From contig NZ_JABZEE010000021.1 in assembly GCF_013387495.1 (NCBI RefSeq), positions 1-64,000 on the forward strand: DNA of 64,000 nucleotides, read 5' to 3'. Source of the DNA: Streptomyces sp. PKU-EA00015. Lineage in GTDB: Bacteria > Actinomycetota > Actinomycetes > Streptomycetales > Streptomycetaceae. A model generated the notes under the pieces. That model worked only from the letters and a program-made list of their open reading frames with translations, was not told the origin of the DNA and did no database searches. The position numbers were made by a program, and so were the translations under genes. Shown one piece after another: positions 7,664 through 15,745 of the stretch (position 1 is its first letter; the number at the start of each line of letters is the position of its first letter).

Positions 7664-8494
7664 GTGAGCGAGCCGGCGTCCATCGCCCTGCAGCAGGAGA
7701 TCGCCCGGGAACTCGAGGTCGCCGAGACCTTCGAGGCCGAGCGGGAGATCGAACGCCGGGTGGCCTTCCTCGCCGAGCGGCTGACCTCCACCGGTCTGCG
7801 CTCCCTCGTGCTCGGCATCAGCGGCGGCGTCGACTCCACCACCACCGGCCGGCTGTGCCAGCTCGCCGTCGAGCGGGCCCGGGCGGCCGGCCACGAGGCG
7901 CGGTTCTACGCGATGCGACTGCCCTACGGGGTCCAGGCCGACGAGCACGACGCCCAGCTCGCGCTCTCCTTCATCCGGGCCGACCACGTGCTGACCGTGG
8001 ACATCAAGCCGGCGAGCGACGCCGCGCTCGAAGCCACACTGGCCGCCGGCGTGAGCTTCCGCGACGCCCACCACCAGGACTTCGTGCACGGCAACATCAA
8101 GGCACGCCAGCGCATGATCGCCCAGTACGCGGTGGCCGGCGCGCACGACGGCCTGGTCGTCGGCACCGACCACGCCGCCGAGGCGGTCTCCGGCTTCTTC
8201 ACCAAGTTCGGCGACGGCGCGGCCGACCTGGTCCCGCTGACCGGCCTGACCAAGCGCCGGGTGCGCGCCGTCGCGGACGCGCTGGGCGCGCCCGCCGAAC
8301 TGGTGTGGAAGACCCCGACGGCCGACCTGGAGACCCTCGACCCGGGCAAGGCCGACGAGGACGCGCTCGGTGTCACCTACGACGACATCGACGACTTCCT
8401 GGAGGGCAAGCCGGTGGACGAGCGGGCCTTCGGGACGATCGTCGGCCGCTACCGCCTCACCGACCACAAGCGCCGGCTGCCCATCGCCCCCTGA
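7664..8494 (+). CDS. nadE: NAD synthetase (ammonia-dependent)
   Basis: 276 residues, the length of the single-domain NH3-dependent enzyme. It amidates nicotinic acid adenine dinucleotide to NAD with ATP. The PP-loop signature is LGISGGVDSTTTGR. Further conserved blocks are VHGNIKARQRM, VGTDHAAEAVSGFFTKFGDG and the closing DHKRRLP. There is no glutaminase domain. The GTG start at 7664 has AGGAG upstream (acgaggagcag). A TAGGGT box at about 7617 is a plausible -10. Confidence 0.95.
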   Translation: MSEPASIALQQEIARELEVAETFEAEREIERRVAFLAERLTSTGLRSLVLGISGGVDSTTTGRLCQLAVERARAAGHEARFYAMRLPYGVQADEHDAQLALSFIRADHVLTVDIKPASDAALEATLAAGVSFRDAHHQDFVHGNIKARQRMIAQYAVAGAHDGLVVGTDHAAEAVSGFFTKFGDGAADLVPLTGLTKRRVRAVADALGAPAELVWKTPTADLETLDPGKADEDALGVTYDDIDDFLEGKPVDERAFGTIVGRYRLTDHKRRLPIAP

Positions 8495-8588
8495 GGGGTC
8501 GCGAGGCTTCGCGCCCGCGACCGTGCGAGACTTCTGATCCATGATCACGGGGGCAACGGGCCGCCGTTCACGTCGGATTGGGACAACT

Positions 8589-9110
8589 GTGCGCAAGGCG
8601 AGGTGGGCGGCCGCGGCTGCCGGTGTGGTGCTCGTGGTGACCGGCTGCAGCAGCGAGGGCGGCTCGGACGAGGGCAAGGGCGGCGCGTCCGGCTCCTCGT
8701 CGCAGGCCCCGGCGGAGGCGGGCGGCAGCCTCGACGCCGCCACGGTGACCAAGGAGATCGCGGACGCGGCCACGGCGGCCGGCTTCACCGAGAAGCCGTC
8801 GGACGACGTCCCGCCGGCCCTCAAGAGCTGCATGGTCTCGTGGCAGCCCGACGACAAGAAGGCCGCCGACCCGAAGACGTCCTACGACGCGACCGTCGCG
8901 GCCCTCGGCAAGGGCGGCTGGGAGGAGTGGCAGACCTTCGACGAGAAGGGCTCGGTCATCAAGTCGCTGGACAAGAGCGGCTGGACCGTGAAGGCGAGCT
9001 ACCAGGGCCAGAAGGACACGTTCCTGCTGATCACCTTCATCGCCACGGACAACGGCCCCGCGTGCGAGAAGCTCTTCCGGGAGGACCTGGAGAAGAACAA
9101 GGACTCCTGA
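8589..9110 (+). CDS. Small lipoprotein of unknown function
   Basis: About 173 residues. A short signal (VRKARWAAAAAGVVLVV) ends in the lipobox VTGC, then a Gly/Ser linker (SSEGGSDEGKGGASGSSS) and a small domain with two Cys (SCMVSW, PACEKLF). It would be anchored to the outer face of the membrane. An ATG at 8541 in the same frame would give a longer, Arg-rich n-region. The GTG at 8589 is preferred because it gives a typical 20-residue lipoprotein signal. I do not recognise the domain. Confidence 0.75.
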   Translation: MRKARWAAAAAGVVLVVTGCSSEGGSDEGKGGASGSSSQAPAEAGGSLDAATVTKEIADAATAAGFTEKPSDDVPPALKSCMVSWQPDDKKAADPKTSYDATVAALGKGGWEEWQTFDEKGSVIKSLDKSGWTVKASYQGQKDTFLLITFIATDNGPACEKLFREDLEKNKDS

Positions 9111-9140
9111 CACACCGCGCGGCGCACCGGCGGCGAGCGG

Positions 9141-9785
9141 CTACCGCGCCGTCCGGCCGCGTCCCTTCGGGGGCGCGTCCGGCGCCGTCAGGTCGATCAG
9201 CCGGCACACCGTCTCGATGTCGATCTTCACCTGCGCGATCGACGCCCGCCCCGACAGCCACGTGATCAGCGCCGAGTGCCACGTGTGCTCGATCACCCGC
9301 ACCGCGGACAGCTGCTCCGGCGTCGGATGCTCCAGCCCCATCGCGTCCAGGATGATCGCCGTGGTCTGCCGTGAGACGGTGTCCACCTCCGGGCTGACGC
9401 TGCGGTCGGCGAACGTCAGCGCCCGCACCATCGCGTCCGCGAGATGCGGTTCGCGCTGGAGCGCCCGGAACGCCCGCATCAGGGTCTCCGCCACCCGCTC
9501 GGCCGCGCCCTCGCCTCCCGGCGGGCGCTTGCGCAAGGTGGTGTGCAGACGCTCCAGCTGGTCCTGCATCGTCGCGACGAGCAGATGGATCTTGGAGGGG
9601 AAGTAGCGGTAGAGCGTGCCGAGGGCGACTCCGGCCGCCTCCGCGACCTCCCGCATCTGCACGGCGTCGAAGCCGCCTCTGCAGGCCAGCTGGGCGCTGG
9701 CGTGCAGGATGCGACGGCGGCGCGCCTCCTGGCGCTCGGTCAGGGGCGGTGACACACCCACCGCCGGCTTGGCTTCCGCTGTCAT
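9141..9785 (-). CDS. kstR: TetR-family repressor, KstR-like
   Basis: 214 residues. The N-terminal HTH (RRRRILHASAQLACRGGFDAVQMREVAEAAGVALGTLYRYF, about residues 22-62) and the C-terminal phrases DAMVRALTFADRSVSPEV and HTWHSALITWLSGRASIAQVK closely follow KstR, the repressor of steroid catabolism in mycobacteria and rhodococci. A perfect KstR-type box lies in its own divergent promoter region, and another precedes the MaoC/ADH/SDR operon at 29.5 kb. The ligand in Streptomyces is unknown; an acyl-CoA or steroid-CoA thioester is the family expectation. The ATG at 9785 follows GGGGAACGGGA; a GTG six codons upstream is possible. Confidence 0.85.
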   Translation of the reverse strand: MTAEAKPAVGVSPPLTERQEARRRRILHASAQLACRGGFDAVQMREVAEAAGVALGTLYRYFPSKIHLLVATMQDQLERLHTTLRKRPPGGEGAAERVAETLMRAFRALQREPHLADAMVRALTFADRSVSPEVDTVSRQTTAIILDAMGLEHPTPEQLSAVRVIEHTWHSALITWLSGRASIAQVKIDIETVCRLIDLTAPDAPPKGRGRTAR

Positions 9786-9913
9786 AGGTCCCGTTCCCCG
9801 CACGCGTCCGGATCGCCCGGCACGGCCCGCGCGCCGTGGCGCGAATCACCTGATCCGCCGGTCACAGTTGCGCTACCTGCCGGTAGATTCGAAGCTCCTC
9901 GAACGATCAAGTC

Positions 9914-9927
9914 TGTAACTTGTTCTA
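9914..9927. promoter_or_regulatory. KstR-type operator in the kstR-like/glycosyltransferase intergenic region
   Basis: TGTAACTTGTTCTA matches the published KstR consensus TnnAACnnGTTnnA at all fixed positions. It overlaps the candidate -35 (TTGTTC, 9920-9925) of a rightward promoter whose -10 is TACGCT (9944-9949, 18-bp spacer). Repression of the glycosyltransferase operon, and probably autorepression, is inferred. Confidence 0.75.
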
Positions 9928-9980
9928 GATTAGCGCGACCGATTACGCTCCGGCGAAACGCAGTGAGAAGGGGGCCGTGG

Positions 9981-11300
9981 GTGACCGCAGAGGCCATAGA
10001 GATCGGCCCCCGTGCGGGCGCGTCCGGCGACGGCGACTCCCCGCTGCGCATCGCGCTCCTGACCTACAAGGGGAACCCGTTCTGCGGCGGCCAGGGCGTC
10101 TACGTACGCCATCTGTCGCGCGAGCTCGCCCGCCTCGGCCACCACGTCGAGGTCATAGGCGCCCAGCCCTACCCGGTCCTCGACGAGGGCGTACCGCTCA
10201 CCGAGCTGGCGAGCCTCGACCTGTACCGCCAGCCCGACCCGTTCCGCACCCCGAGGCGCGGCGAGTACCGCGACTGGATCGACGGCCTCGAGGTCGCCAC
10301 CATGTGGACCGGCGGCTTCCCCGAGCCCCTGACCTTCTCCCTGCGCGCCCGCCGCCATCTGCGCGCCCGGCGCGGCGAGTTCGACGTCGTCCACGACAAC
10401 CAGACCCTCGGCTACGGGCTCCTCGGCGACCTCGGCGCCCCCCTCGTCACCACGATCCACCACCCGATCACCGTCGACCGGCAGCTCGAACTGGACGCCG
10501 CCGCCGACTGGAAGCGCCGCGCCTCGGTACGCCGCTGGTACGCCTTCACCCGCATGCAGAAGCGCGTCGCCCGCCGCCTGCCGTCCGTGCTCACCGTCTC
10601 CGGTTCCTCGCGCCAGGAGATCACCGACCACCTCGGCGTACGCGGCGACCGTATCCACGTCGTCCACATCGGCGCCGACACCGACCTCTTCTCGCCGGAT
10701 CCCTCGGTCGCCGAGGTCCCCGGCCGGATCGTCACCACCTCCAGCGCCGACGTGCCCCTCAAGGGACTCGTCCACCTCGTCGAGGCCCTGGCGAAACTGC
10801 GCACCGAGAACCCGGACGCCCACCTCGTCGTCGTCGGCAAGCGCGCCGAGGACGGCCCCGTCGCCCAGCTCATCGAACGGTACGGACTCGCGGACGCCGT
10901 CCGGTTCGTCAAGGGCATCACCGACGCCGAACTCGTCGACCTCGTGCGCAGCGCCCAGATCGCCTGCGTGCCGTCCCTGTACGAGGGCTTCTCGCTGCCC
11001 GCCGCCGAGGCCATGGCCACCGGCACCCCGCTCGTCGCCACCACGGGCGGTGCGATCCCCGAGGTCGCGGGCCCCGACGGCGAGACGTGCCTGGCCGTGC
11101 CGCCCGGCGACGCCGAGGCCCTGGCCGCCGCCCTGCGCCGCCTCCTCGGCGACGCGACCCTGCGGGCCGGGCTCGGCGCGGCGGGCAGGGCCCGGGTGCT
11201 CGCCCGCTTCACCTGGAAGCAGGCCGCCATCGGCACGGCCGAGCGCTACCGGGAGGCCATCGCCGCCTCGCCGGCACCCGTCCGTACCCGTACCTCCTGA
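9981..11300 (+). CDS. GT4-family glycosyltransferase
   Basis: 439 residues with the GT-B fold. The N-terminal acceptor domain starts LRIALLTYKGNPFCGGQGVYVRHL (glycine-rich loop). The C-terminal donor domain carries the EX7E motif in PSLYEGFSLPAAEAMATG and the phrase VPPGDAEALA. It is a retaining transferase using a nucleotide sugar, with acceptor unknown. It is first gene of a three-gene operon with a methyltransferase and a toroid protein, under a promoter overlapped by a KstR-type box. The operon may therefore modify a lipid or isoprenoid (inference). The GTG at 9981 follows GAGAAGGGGG; ATGs further upstream lack such a site. Confidence 0.88.
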   Translation: MTAEAIEIGPRAGASGDGDSPLRIALLTYKGNPFCGGQGVYVRHLSRELARLGHHVEVIGAQPYPVLDEGVPLTELASLDLYRQPDPFRTPRRGEYRDWIDGLEVATMWTGGFPEPLTFSLRARRHLRARRGEFDVVHDNQTLGYGLLGDLGAPLVTTIHHPITVDRQLELDAAADWKRRASVRRWYAFTRMQKRVARRLPSVLTVSGSSRQEITDHLGVRGDRIHVVHIGADTDLFSPDPSVAEVPGRIVTTSSADVPLKGLVHLVEALAKLRTENPDAHLVVVGKRAEDGPVAQLIERYGLADAVRFVKGITDAELVDLVRSAQIACVPSLYEGFSLPAAEAMATGTPLVATTGGAIPEVAGPDGETCLAVPPGDAEALAAALRRLLGDATLRAGLGAAGRARVLARFTWKQAAIGTAERYREAIAASPAPVRTRTS

Positions 11301-11341
11301 CCCCCCGCACCCCAGCTCCGCCCCCAGGAAGGCAGACCCCC

Positions 11342-12100
11342 GTGCTGACCGTCGACTTCTCCCGCTTTCCGCTCGCCCCGGGCGACCGCGTGCTCGACCT
11401 GGGCTGCGGCGCAGGCCGGCACGCGTTCGAGTGTTACCGGCGCGGTGCGCAGGTCGTGGCGCTGGACCAGAACGGCGAGGAGATCCGCGAGGTCGCCAAG
11501 TGGTTCGCCGCGATGAAGGAGGCGGGTGAGGCGCCCGAGGGCGCCACGGCCACCGCGATGGAGGGCGACGCGCTCAACCTGCCGTTCCCCGACGAGTCCT
11601 TCGACGTCGTGATCATCTCCGAGGTGATGGAGCACATCCCCGACGACAAGGGCGTGCTCGCCGAGATGGTCCGCGTGCTGCGGCCCGGCGGCAGGATCGC
11701 CGTCACCGTGCCGCGTTACGGCCCGGAGAAGGTCTGCTGGGCGCTGAGCGACGCGTACCACGAGGTCGAGGGCGGCCACATCCGCATCTACAAGGCCGAC
11801 GAACTGCTCGCCAAGATCCGGGAAGCGGGCCTCAAGCCGTACGGCACGCACCACGCGCACGCGCTGCACTCGCCGTACTGGTGGCTCAAGTGCGCGTTCG
11901 GAGTGGACAACGACAAGGCGCTGGCCGTGCGGGCGTACCACAAGCTGCTCGTCTGGGACATCATGAAGAAGCCGCTCGCCACCCGGCTCGCGGAGCAGCT
12001 CCTCAACCCGGTCGTCGGCAAGAGCTTCGTGGCGTACGCGACCAAGCCGCATTCCCCCTCGCTTCGCGGCGGGTACACCCAGCCCAAGGCCGACGCGTGA
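11342..12100 (+). CDS. SAM-dependent class I methyltransferase
   Basis: 252 residues. The SAM-binding motif I is RVLDLGCGAGRHA (about 18-30), followed by VVALDQN, the adenine-contact region MEGDALNLPFPDESFD and VLRPGGRIAVTVP. The C-terminal part (HSPYWWLKCAFG ... YHKLLVWDIMKKP) resembles UbiE/COQ5-like or sterol/prenyl-lipid methyltransferases more than protein methyltransferases. Its GTG start is 41 nt after the glycosyltransferase, and its stop overlaps the next GTG (GTGA). The substrate is unknown. Confidence 0.85.
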   Translation: MLTVDFSRFPLAPGDRVLDLGCGAGRHAFECYRRGAQVVALDQNGEEIREVAKWFAAMKEAGEAPEGATATAMEGDALNLPFPDESFDVVIISEVMEHIPDDKGVLAEMVRVLRPGGRIAVTVPRYGPEKVCWALSDAYHEVEGGHIRIYKADELLAKIREAGLKPYGTHHAHALHSPYWWLKCAFGVDNDKALAVRAYHKLLVWDIMKKPLATRLAEQLLNPVVGKSFVAYATKPHSPSLRGGYTQPKADA

Positions 12101-13176
12101 CGACCTCGCGCCGCACCGATCACCTGGTCCTGCCCGGGGTCCTGACGGCCGAGCAGGCCGCGCAGACCGTCGCGGGCATCCTCGCCGCGCAGCGCGAGGA
12201 CGGCGCGATCCCGTGGTTCCGGGGCCACCACCTCGACCCCTGGGACCACACCGAGGCCGCGATGGCGCTGGACGCGGCGGGCGAGCACGAGGCGGCGGCC
12301 CGTGCCTACGCGTGGCTGGCCCGCCACCAGAACGACGACGGTTCCTGGTACGCCGCCTACCACGACGGCGACGCGGACAACGTGACCGACCACGGCCGCG
12401 AGTCCAACTTCTGCGCGTACATAGCGGTCGGCGTCTGGCACCACTACCTGACCACGGGCGACGAGGCGTTCCTCGACCGCATGTGGCCTTCGGTGTTCGC
12501 GGCGGTCGAGTTCGTGCTCGGCCTCCAGCAGCCGGGCGGCCAGATCGGCTGGAAGCGCGAGCCGGACGGCACGGCGGTGAACGACGCGCTGCTGACCGGC
12601 AGTTCGTCGATCCACCACGCGCTGCGGTGCGCTCTCGCGATCGCGGAGGAGCGGGAGGAGCTTCAGCCGGACTGGGAACTCGCCACCGGCGCGCTGGCCC
12701 ACGCGATCCGCCACCACCCCGAGCGCTTCCTCGACAAGGACCACTACTCGATGGACTGGTACTACCCGGTCCTCGGCGGCGCGGTCACGGGCGCGGAGGC
12801 CAAGGCGCGGATCGAGTCCCGCTGGGACGATTTCGTGGTCCCGGCCCTGGGCGTGCGCTGCGTCCTGCCGAACCCGTGGGTCACGGGCGGCGAGAGCTGC
12901 GAACTGGCGCTGGCGCTGTGGGCGATGGGCGAGTCCGACCGCGCGCTGGAGATCCTCCAGTCCATCGGGCACCTGCGCGCCGAGGACGGCATGTACTGGA
13001 CGGGCTACGTCTTCGAGGGCGAGCGCGCGATGTGGCCGGAGGAACTGACCACGTGGACGGCGGGCTCCCTGCTGCTGGCGGTGGCGGCGCTGGGGGGCGA
13101 CGAGGCGACGACGGCGGTGTTCGGGGGGGAGCGGCTGCCGAGAGGGCTGGCGGGGGACTGCTGCGGGTTGGTGTGA
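12097..13176 (+). CDS. Alpha/alpha-toroid protein (annotated elsewhere as prenyltransferase/squalene-cyclase-like)
   Basis: 359 residues with no signal peptide, presumably cytoplasmic. Repeated helical motifs (QREDGAIPWF, RHQNDDGSWYAAY, RAEDGMYWTGYV) mark an alpha/alpha toroid. The DxDDTA motif of squalene-hopene cyclases is absent, and so is a recognisable prenyltransferase zinc site. Aromatic and acidic positions (HLDPWDHTEAAMALD, DHYSMDWYYPVLGG, WPEELTTWTAG) are reminiscent of (alpha/alpha)6 glycoside hydrolases. Action on a glycan or glycolipid is therefore as plausible as action on an isoprenoid. It is the last gene of the KstR-box operon and is translationally coupled to the methyltransferase. 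Confidence 0.75.
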   Translation: MTTSRRTDHLVLPGVLTAEQAAQTVAGILAAQREDGAIPWFRGHHLDPWDHTEAAMALDAAGEHEAAARAYAWLARHQNDDGSWYAAYHDGDADNVTDHGRESNFCAYIAVGVWHHYLTTGDEAFLDRMWPSVFAAVEFVLGLQQPGGQIGWKREPDGTAVNDALLTGSSSIHHALRCALAIAEEREELQPDWELATGALAHAIRHHPERFLDKDHYSMDWYYPVLGGAVTGAEAKARIESRWDDFVVPALGVRCVLPNPWVTGGESCELALALWAMGESDRALEILQSIGHLRAEDGMYWTGYVFEGERAMWPEELTTWTAGSLLLAVAALGGDEATTAVFGGERLPRGLAGDCCGLV

Positions 13177-13188
13177 CCGGGGGGTTTG

Positions 13189-13248
13189 TCCCCCACCCCG
13201 CCGTCCCCCTACGGCCTGGCGGCCGTAGGGGGACGGCGGGGTGGGGGA
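13189..13248. terminator. 28-bp perfect hairpin between convergent genes
   Basis: Arms 13189-13216 and 13221-13248 are perfectly complementary around a 4-base loop. The tips are accaccccg-like runs (ccccaccccgccg / cggcggggtgggg) and the apex is ctacggcc/ggccgtag. It lies 13 nt after the toroid gene stop and 20 nt before the stop of the opposing gene, so it can end transcription in both directions. Its apex recurs in repeats at about 33298 and 39430. Confidence 0.85.
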
Positions 13249-13268
13249 AAGCGCGCCCCCGCAAGGCG

Positions 13269-13559
13269 CTACCGTTTGCGCAGCTGGCCCGCCACGCCGT
13301 GCCCCAGGAACAGGTACACCAACGCCGCCAGGCCGTAGCCCGCCACCACCCTCGCCCATTCCTTGTCGAAGGTGAACAGGTCGTGCGACCAGCCGGCCAG
13401 CCACCGTGCCACCCCGCGGACGAACTCCACGAGGTCGTTCGCGCGGTTGGCCTCCAGCAGGTACATCAGGATCCACAGGCCGATCACGAAGGCCATCACG
13501 TCCGCGACGACGACAACGATCCGCGCCGCCACCGCGGTGTTTCTCGCATGTGTTGTCAT
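13269..13559 (-). CDS. Small membrane protein, two transmembrane helices
   Basis: 96 residues. Two hydrophobic spans (about 10-34, IVVVVADVMAFVIGLWILMYLL, and 70-87, GYGLAALVYLFLGHGV) flank a hydrophilic loop with DLFTFDKEWARV. A charged tail GQLRKR closes it. I recognise no enzyme motif; it is a small conserved Streptomyces membrane protein of unknown role. It is a single gene converging on the preceding operon. Confidence 0.75.
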   Translation of the reverse strand: MTTHARNTAVAARIVVVVADVMAFVIGLWILMYLLEANRANDLVEFVRGVARWLAGWSHDLFTFDKEWARVVAGYGLAALVYLFLGHGVAGQLRKR

Positions 13560-13640
13560 GACCAGCGTCTTGCCGCTTGTGCGTGCGTGAAACCCCTCAG
13601 GGCCAACCCCGTTGACAACCGGGGCTCTCCCGGGAGCGGG

Positions 13641-14651
13641 TTACGCGTTCAGTTCCGCGAGCACCCGCAGCGTATGCGGGTCCGGAGCCGTCACCAGCAG
13701 GTCCGTCACCGGCCCCTTGCGCCACAGTTCCAGCCGCTCCGCGATCCGTTCCCGCGGCCCGGTGAGCGAGATCTCGTCCGCGAACGCGTCCGGCACGGCC
13801 AGCACCGCCTCCTCGCGCCGCCCCGCGAGGAACAGCTCCTGCACCCGCCGGGCCTCCTCCTCGAAGCCCATTCGTGCCATCAGGTCCGCATGGAAGTTGC
13901 GCGCCGCGTGCCCCATGCCGCCGATGTAGAAGCCGAGCATCGCCTTCACGGGCAGCAGCCCCTCGGCGACGTCGTCGCAGACGCGGGCCCGTGCCATCGG
14001 CGCGACGACGAAGCCCTCGGGCAGAGAGGCAAGTGACGCGGCGTACACGTCCGTCCGCAGCGGCGACCAGTACAGCGGCAGCCAGCCGTCGGCGATACGC
14101 GTCGTCTGCGCGATGTTCTTCGGCCCCTCCGCACCCAGCAGCACCGGCAGGTCCGCCCTCAGCGGATGCGTGATCGGCCTCAGGGGCTTGCCCGTGCCGG
14201 TGCCGTCCGCGCCCGCGTACGGATGCGAGTGGAATCGTCCCGCGAGCTCCACGGGCCCCTCGCGGGCGAGGACTTGGCGGACGACGTCCACGTACTCGCG
14301 CGTCGCGGTCAGCGGGCTCGCCGGGAACGGGCGCCCGTACCAGCCCTCCACCACCTGCGGCCCCGACAGGCCGAGCCCCAGCATCATCCGCCCGCCCGAC
14401 AGGTGGTCGAGGGTGAGCGCGTGCATCGCCGTCGCCGTCGGGGTGCGCGCGGCCATCTGCGCGACGGCCGTGCCCAGCCGGATACGGGAGGTGTGCGCGG
14501 CGATCCAGGTCAGCGGCGTGAACGCGTCCGACCCCCACGCCTCGGCCGTCCACACGGAGTCGTAGCCGAGCCGCTCGGCCTCACGGGCCAGGGCGAGATG
14601 GGCGGGGTCGGGGCCGCGGCCCCAGTAGCCGAGGGCGAGTCCGAGTCGCAT
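13641..14651 (-). CDS. LLM-class, probably F420-dependent, oxidoreductase
   Basis: 336 residues with a TIM-barrel luciferase-like fold. It opens MRLGLALGYWGRG, continues with SVWTAEAWGSDAFTPL and IRLGTAVAQMAARTP, and carries the GGRMMLGLGLSGPQVVEGWYG segment typical of F420 LLM enzymes. TDLLVTAPDPHTLRVLAEL closes it. It probably transfers hydride from reduced F420 to an unknown small molecule. AGTGGAGG precedes the ATG at 14651. Confidence 0.88.
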   Translation of the reverse strand: MRLGLALGYWGRGPDPAHLALAREAERLGYDSVWTAEAWGSDAFTPLTWIAAHTSRIRLGTAVAQMAARTPTATAMHALTLDHLSGGRMMLGLGLSGPQVVEGWYGRPFPASPLTATREYVDVVRQVLAREGPVELAGRFHSHPYAGADGTGTGKPLRPITHPLRADLPVLLGAEGPKNIAQTTRIADGWLPLYWSPLRTDVYAASLASLPEGFVVAPMARARVCDDVAEGLLPVKAMLGFYIGGMGHAARNFHADLMARMGFEEEARRVQELFLAGRREEAVLAVPDAFADEISLTGPRERIAERLELWRKGPVTDLLVTAPDPHTLRVLAELNA

Positions 14652-14745
14652 GTGCGCCGCCTCCACTGCTCGCTGACGGGGCGTCAGAGTACGGCAGCGG
14701 CCCCCCGCCCGGAAGGGGCGAGGGGCCGCGAAGGCGTGCGCGACG

Positions 14746-15588
14746 TCAGCCGCGCTGGATGCCGGAGGTGTCCTGCAGGACACCGCGACGGCCGTCCTGG
14801 GTCTGGGCCACCAGGCCCGGACCGCGCTGCTCGACCGCCAGGTACCAGGTGCCGGGCGCGAGTTCGGCGATCGGCGTGGGCGAACCGTCCTCGCCGTACA
14901 GCGGCCGGGCGACGGGCACGGCGAACCAGAACGGCGAGAAGTCGGACGCCGCACCGCCGTGCGAGGCGTCGGCCGGGGCCGGCGCGGCCTGCTGACCGGG
15001 CTGACCGGCCTGCGGAGCGCCCGTCTGGGCACCGTACGGCTGCGGCTGACCCGGCTGCGCGCCGTAGGGCTGCTGGGCGCCCGGGTATCCGTAACCGCCC
15101 TGCGGCTGCATGCCGTACGGCTGCGGGGCGGCCGGGCGGGGGGCGCCGATGAGCGGGGCCTTGAAAGCGGGGACCAGCAGGGAGCAGACGGCGCCGGCGG
15201 CGAGCACGAGCGCGGCGATGAAGCCGAGGATGAGCCCGGTGCCGGAATCGGGGCTGAAACCCTCGGCGTTGAGCGAACCGGCCGGGTCGAAGATCGCACC
15301 GAGCGCGGACCAGGCCGTGAAGAGCGTCAGCGCGACACCGAGCTGGCCGAGGTCGAGCCCGATGACCTTCGGGGGCTGCGGCAGCGCGCGGGCCAGGACG
15401 ATCAGGGCCGCACCGATGATGCCGGCGAGGTAGAAGCCCAGGAGCAGGGATCCGTTGTCCCAGGCGGTCGGCACGTCGTCGCATTCACTGCCAGAGCAGT
15501 CGAACGTGTCGAGGAACGAGGCGATGAACAGCAACACCGCTGCTCCGATCACCACGCCATCGCCTCGAGTGAGGGAGCGGATGTTCAC
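14746..15588 (-). CDS. Four-helix membrane protein with Q/P/G-rich linker
   Basis: 280 residues. Four hydrophobic spans fill the first 145 residues. An extracytoplasmic loop after the first span carries DCSGSECDD, a likely disulfide. A 70-residue QPYGxQ repeat-like linker follows (QPYGMQPQGG, AQQPYGAQPGQ). A small C-terminal domain closes it (FWFAVPVARPLYGEDG, LAPGTWYLAVEQRG). The last part resembles a short beta domain describing a display property. No enzymatic motif is seen. Proteins of this layout are common in Streptomyces and of unknown function. Confidence 0.75.
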   Translation of the reverse strand: MNIRSLTRGDGVVIGAAVLLFIASFLDTFDCSGSECDDVPTAWDNGSLLLGFYLAGIIGAALIVLARALPQPPKVIGLDLGQLGVALTLFTAWSALGAIFDPAGSLNAEGFSPDSGTGLILGFIAALVLAAGAVCSLLVPAFKAPLIGAPRPAAPQPYGMQPQGGYGYPGAQQPYGAQPGQPQPYGAQTGAPQAGQPGQQAAPAPADASHGGAASDFSPFWFAVPVARPLYGEDGSPTPIAELAPGTWYLAVEQRGPGLVAQTQDGRRGVLQDTSGIQRG

Positions 15589-15745
15589 GTGTCAGTCCTT
15601 CGTAGGTCGTCTCATCGGGGCGGTCGTCGCTGCCGCCTGGTCGGGCGGGTGCACGGACGCGGAGCTCGGGGGTGACTCCCCATCGTAGAGGCGAATCTAT
15701 CGTCCGCCGGTTCCGCCCGTCCTCCCGGTATCGCAGTTGCCCGGG

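Noticed and set aside
9981..13176. Glycosyltransferase-methyltransferase-toroid operon as a terpene biosynthetic cluster
   Set aside because: The toroid protein lacks the DxDD cyclase motif, and no prenyl synthase, P450 or precursor gene is adjacent.
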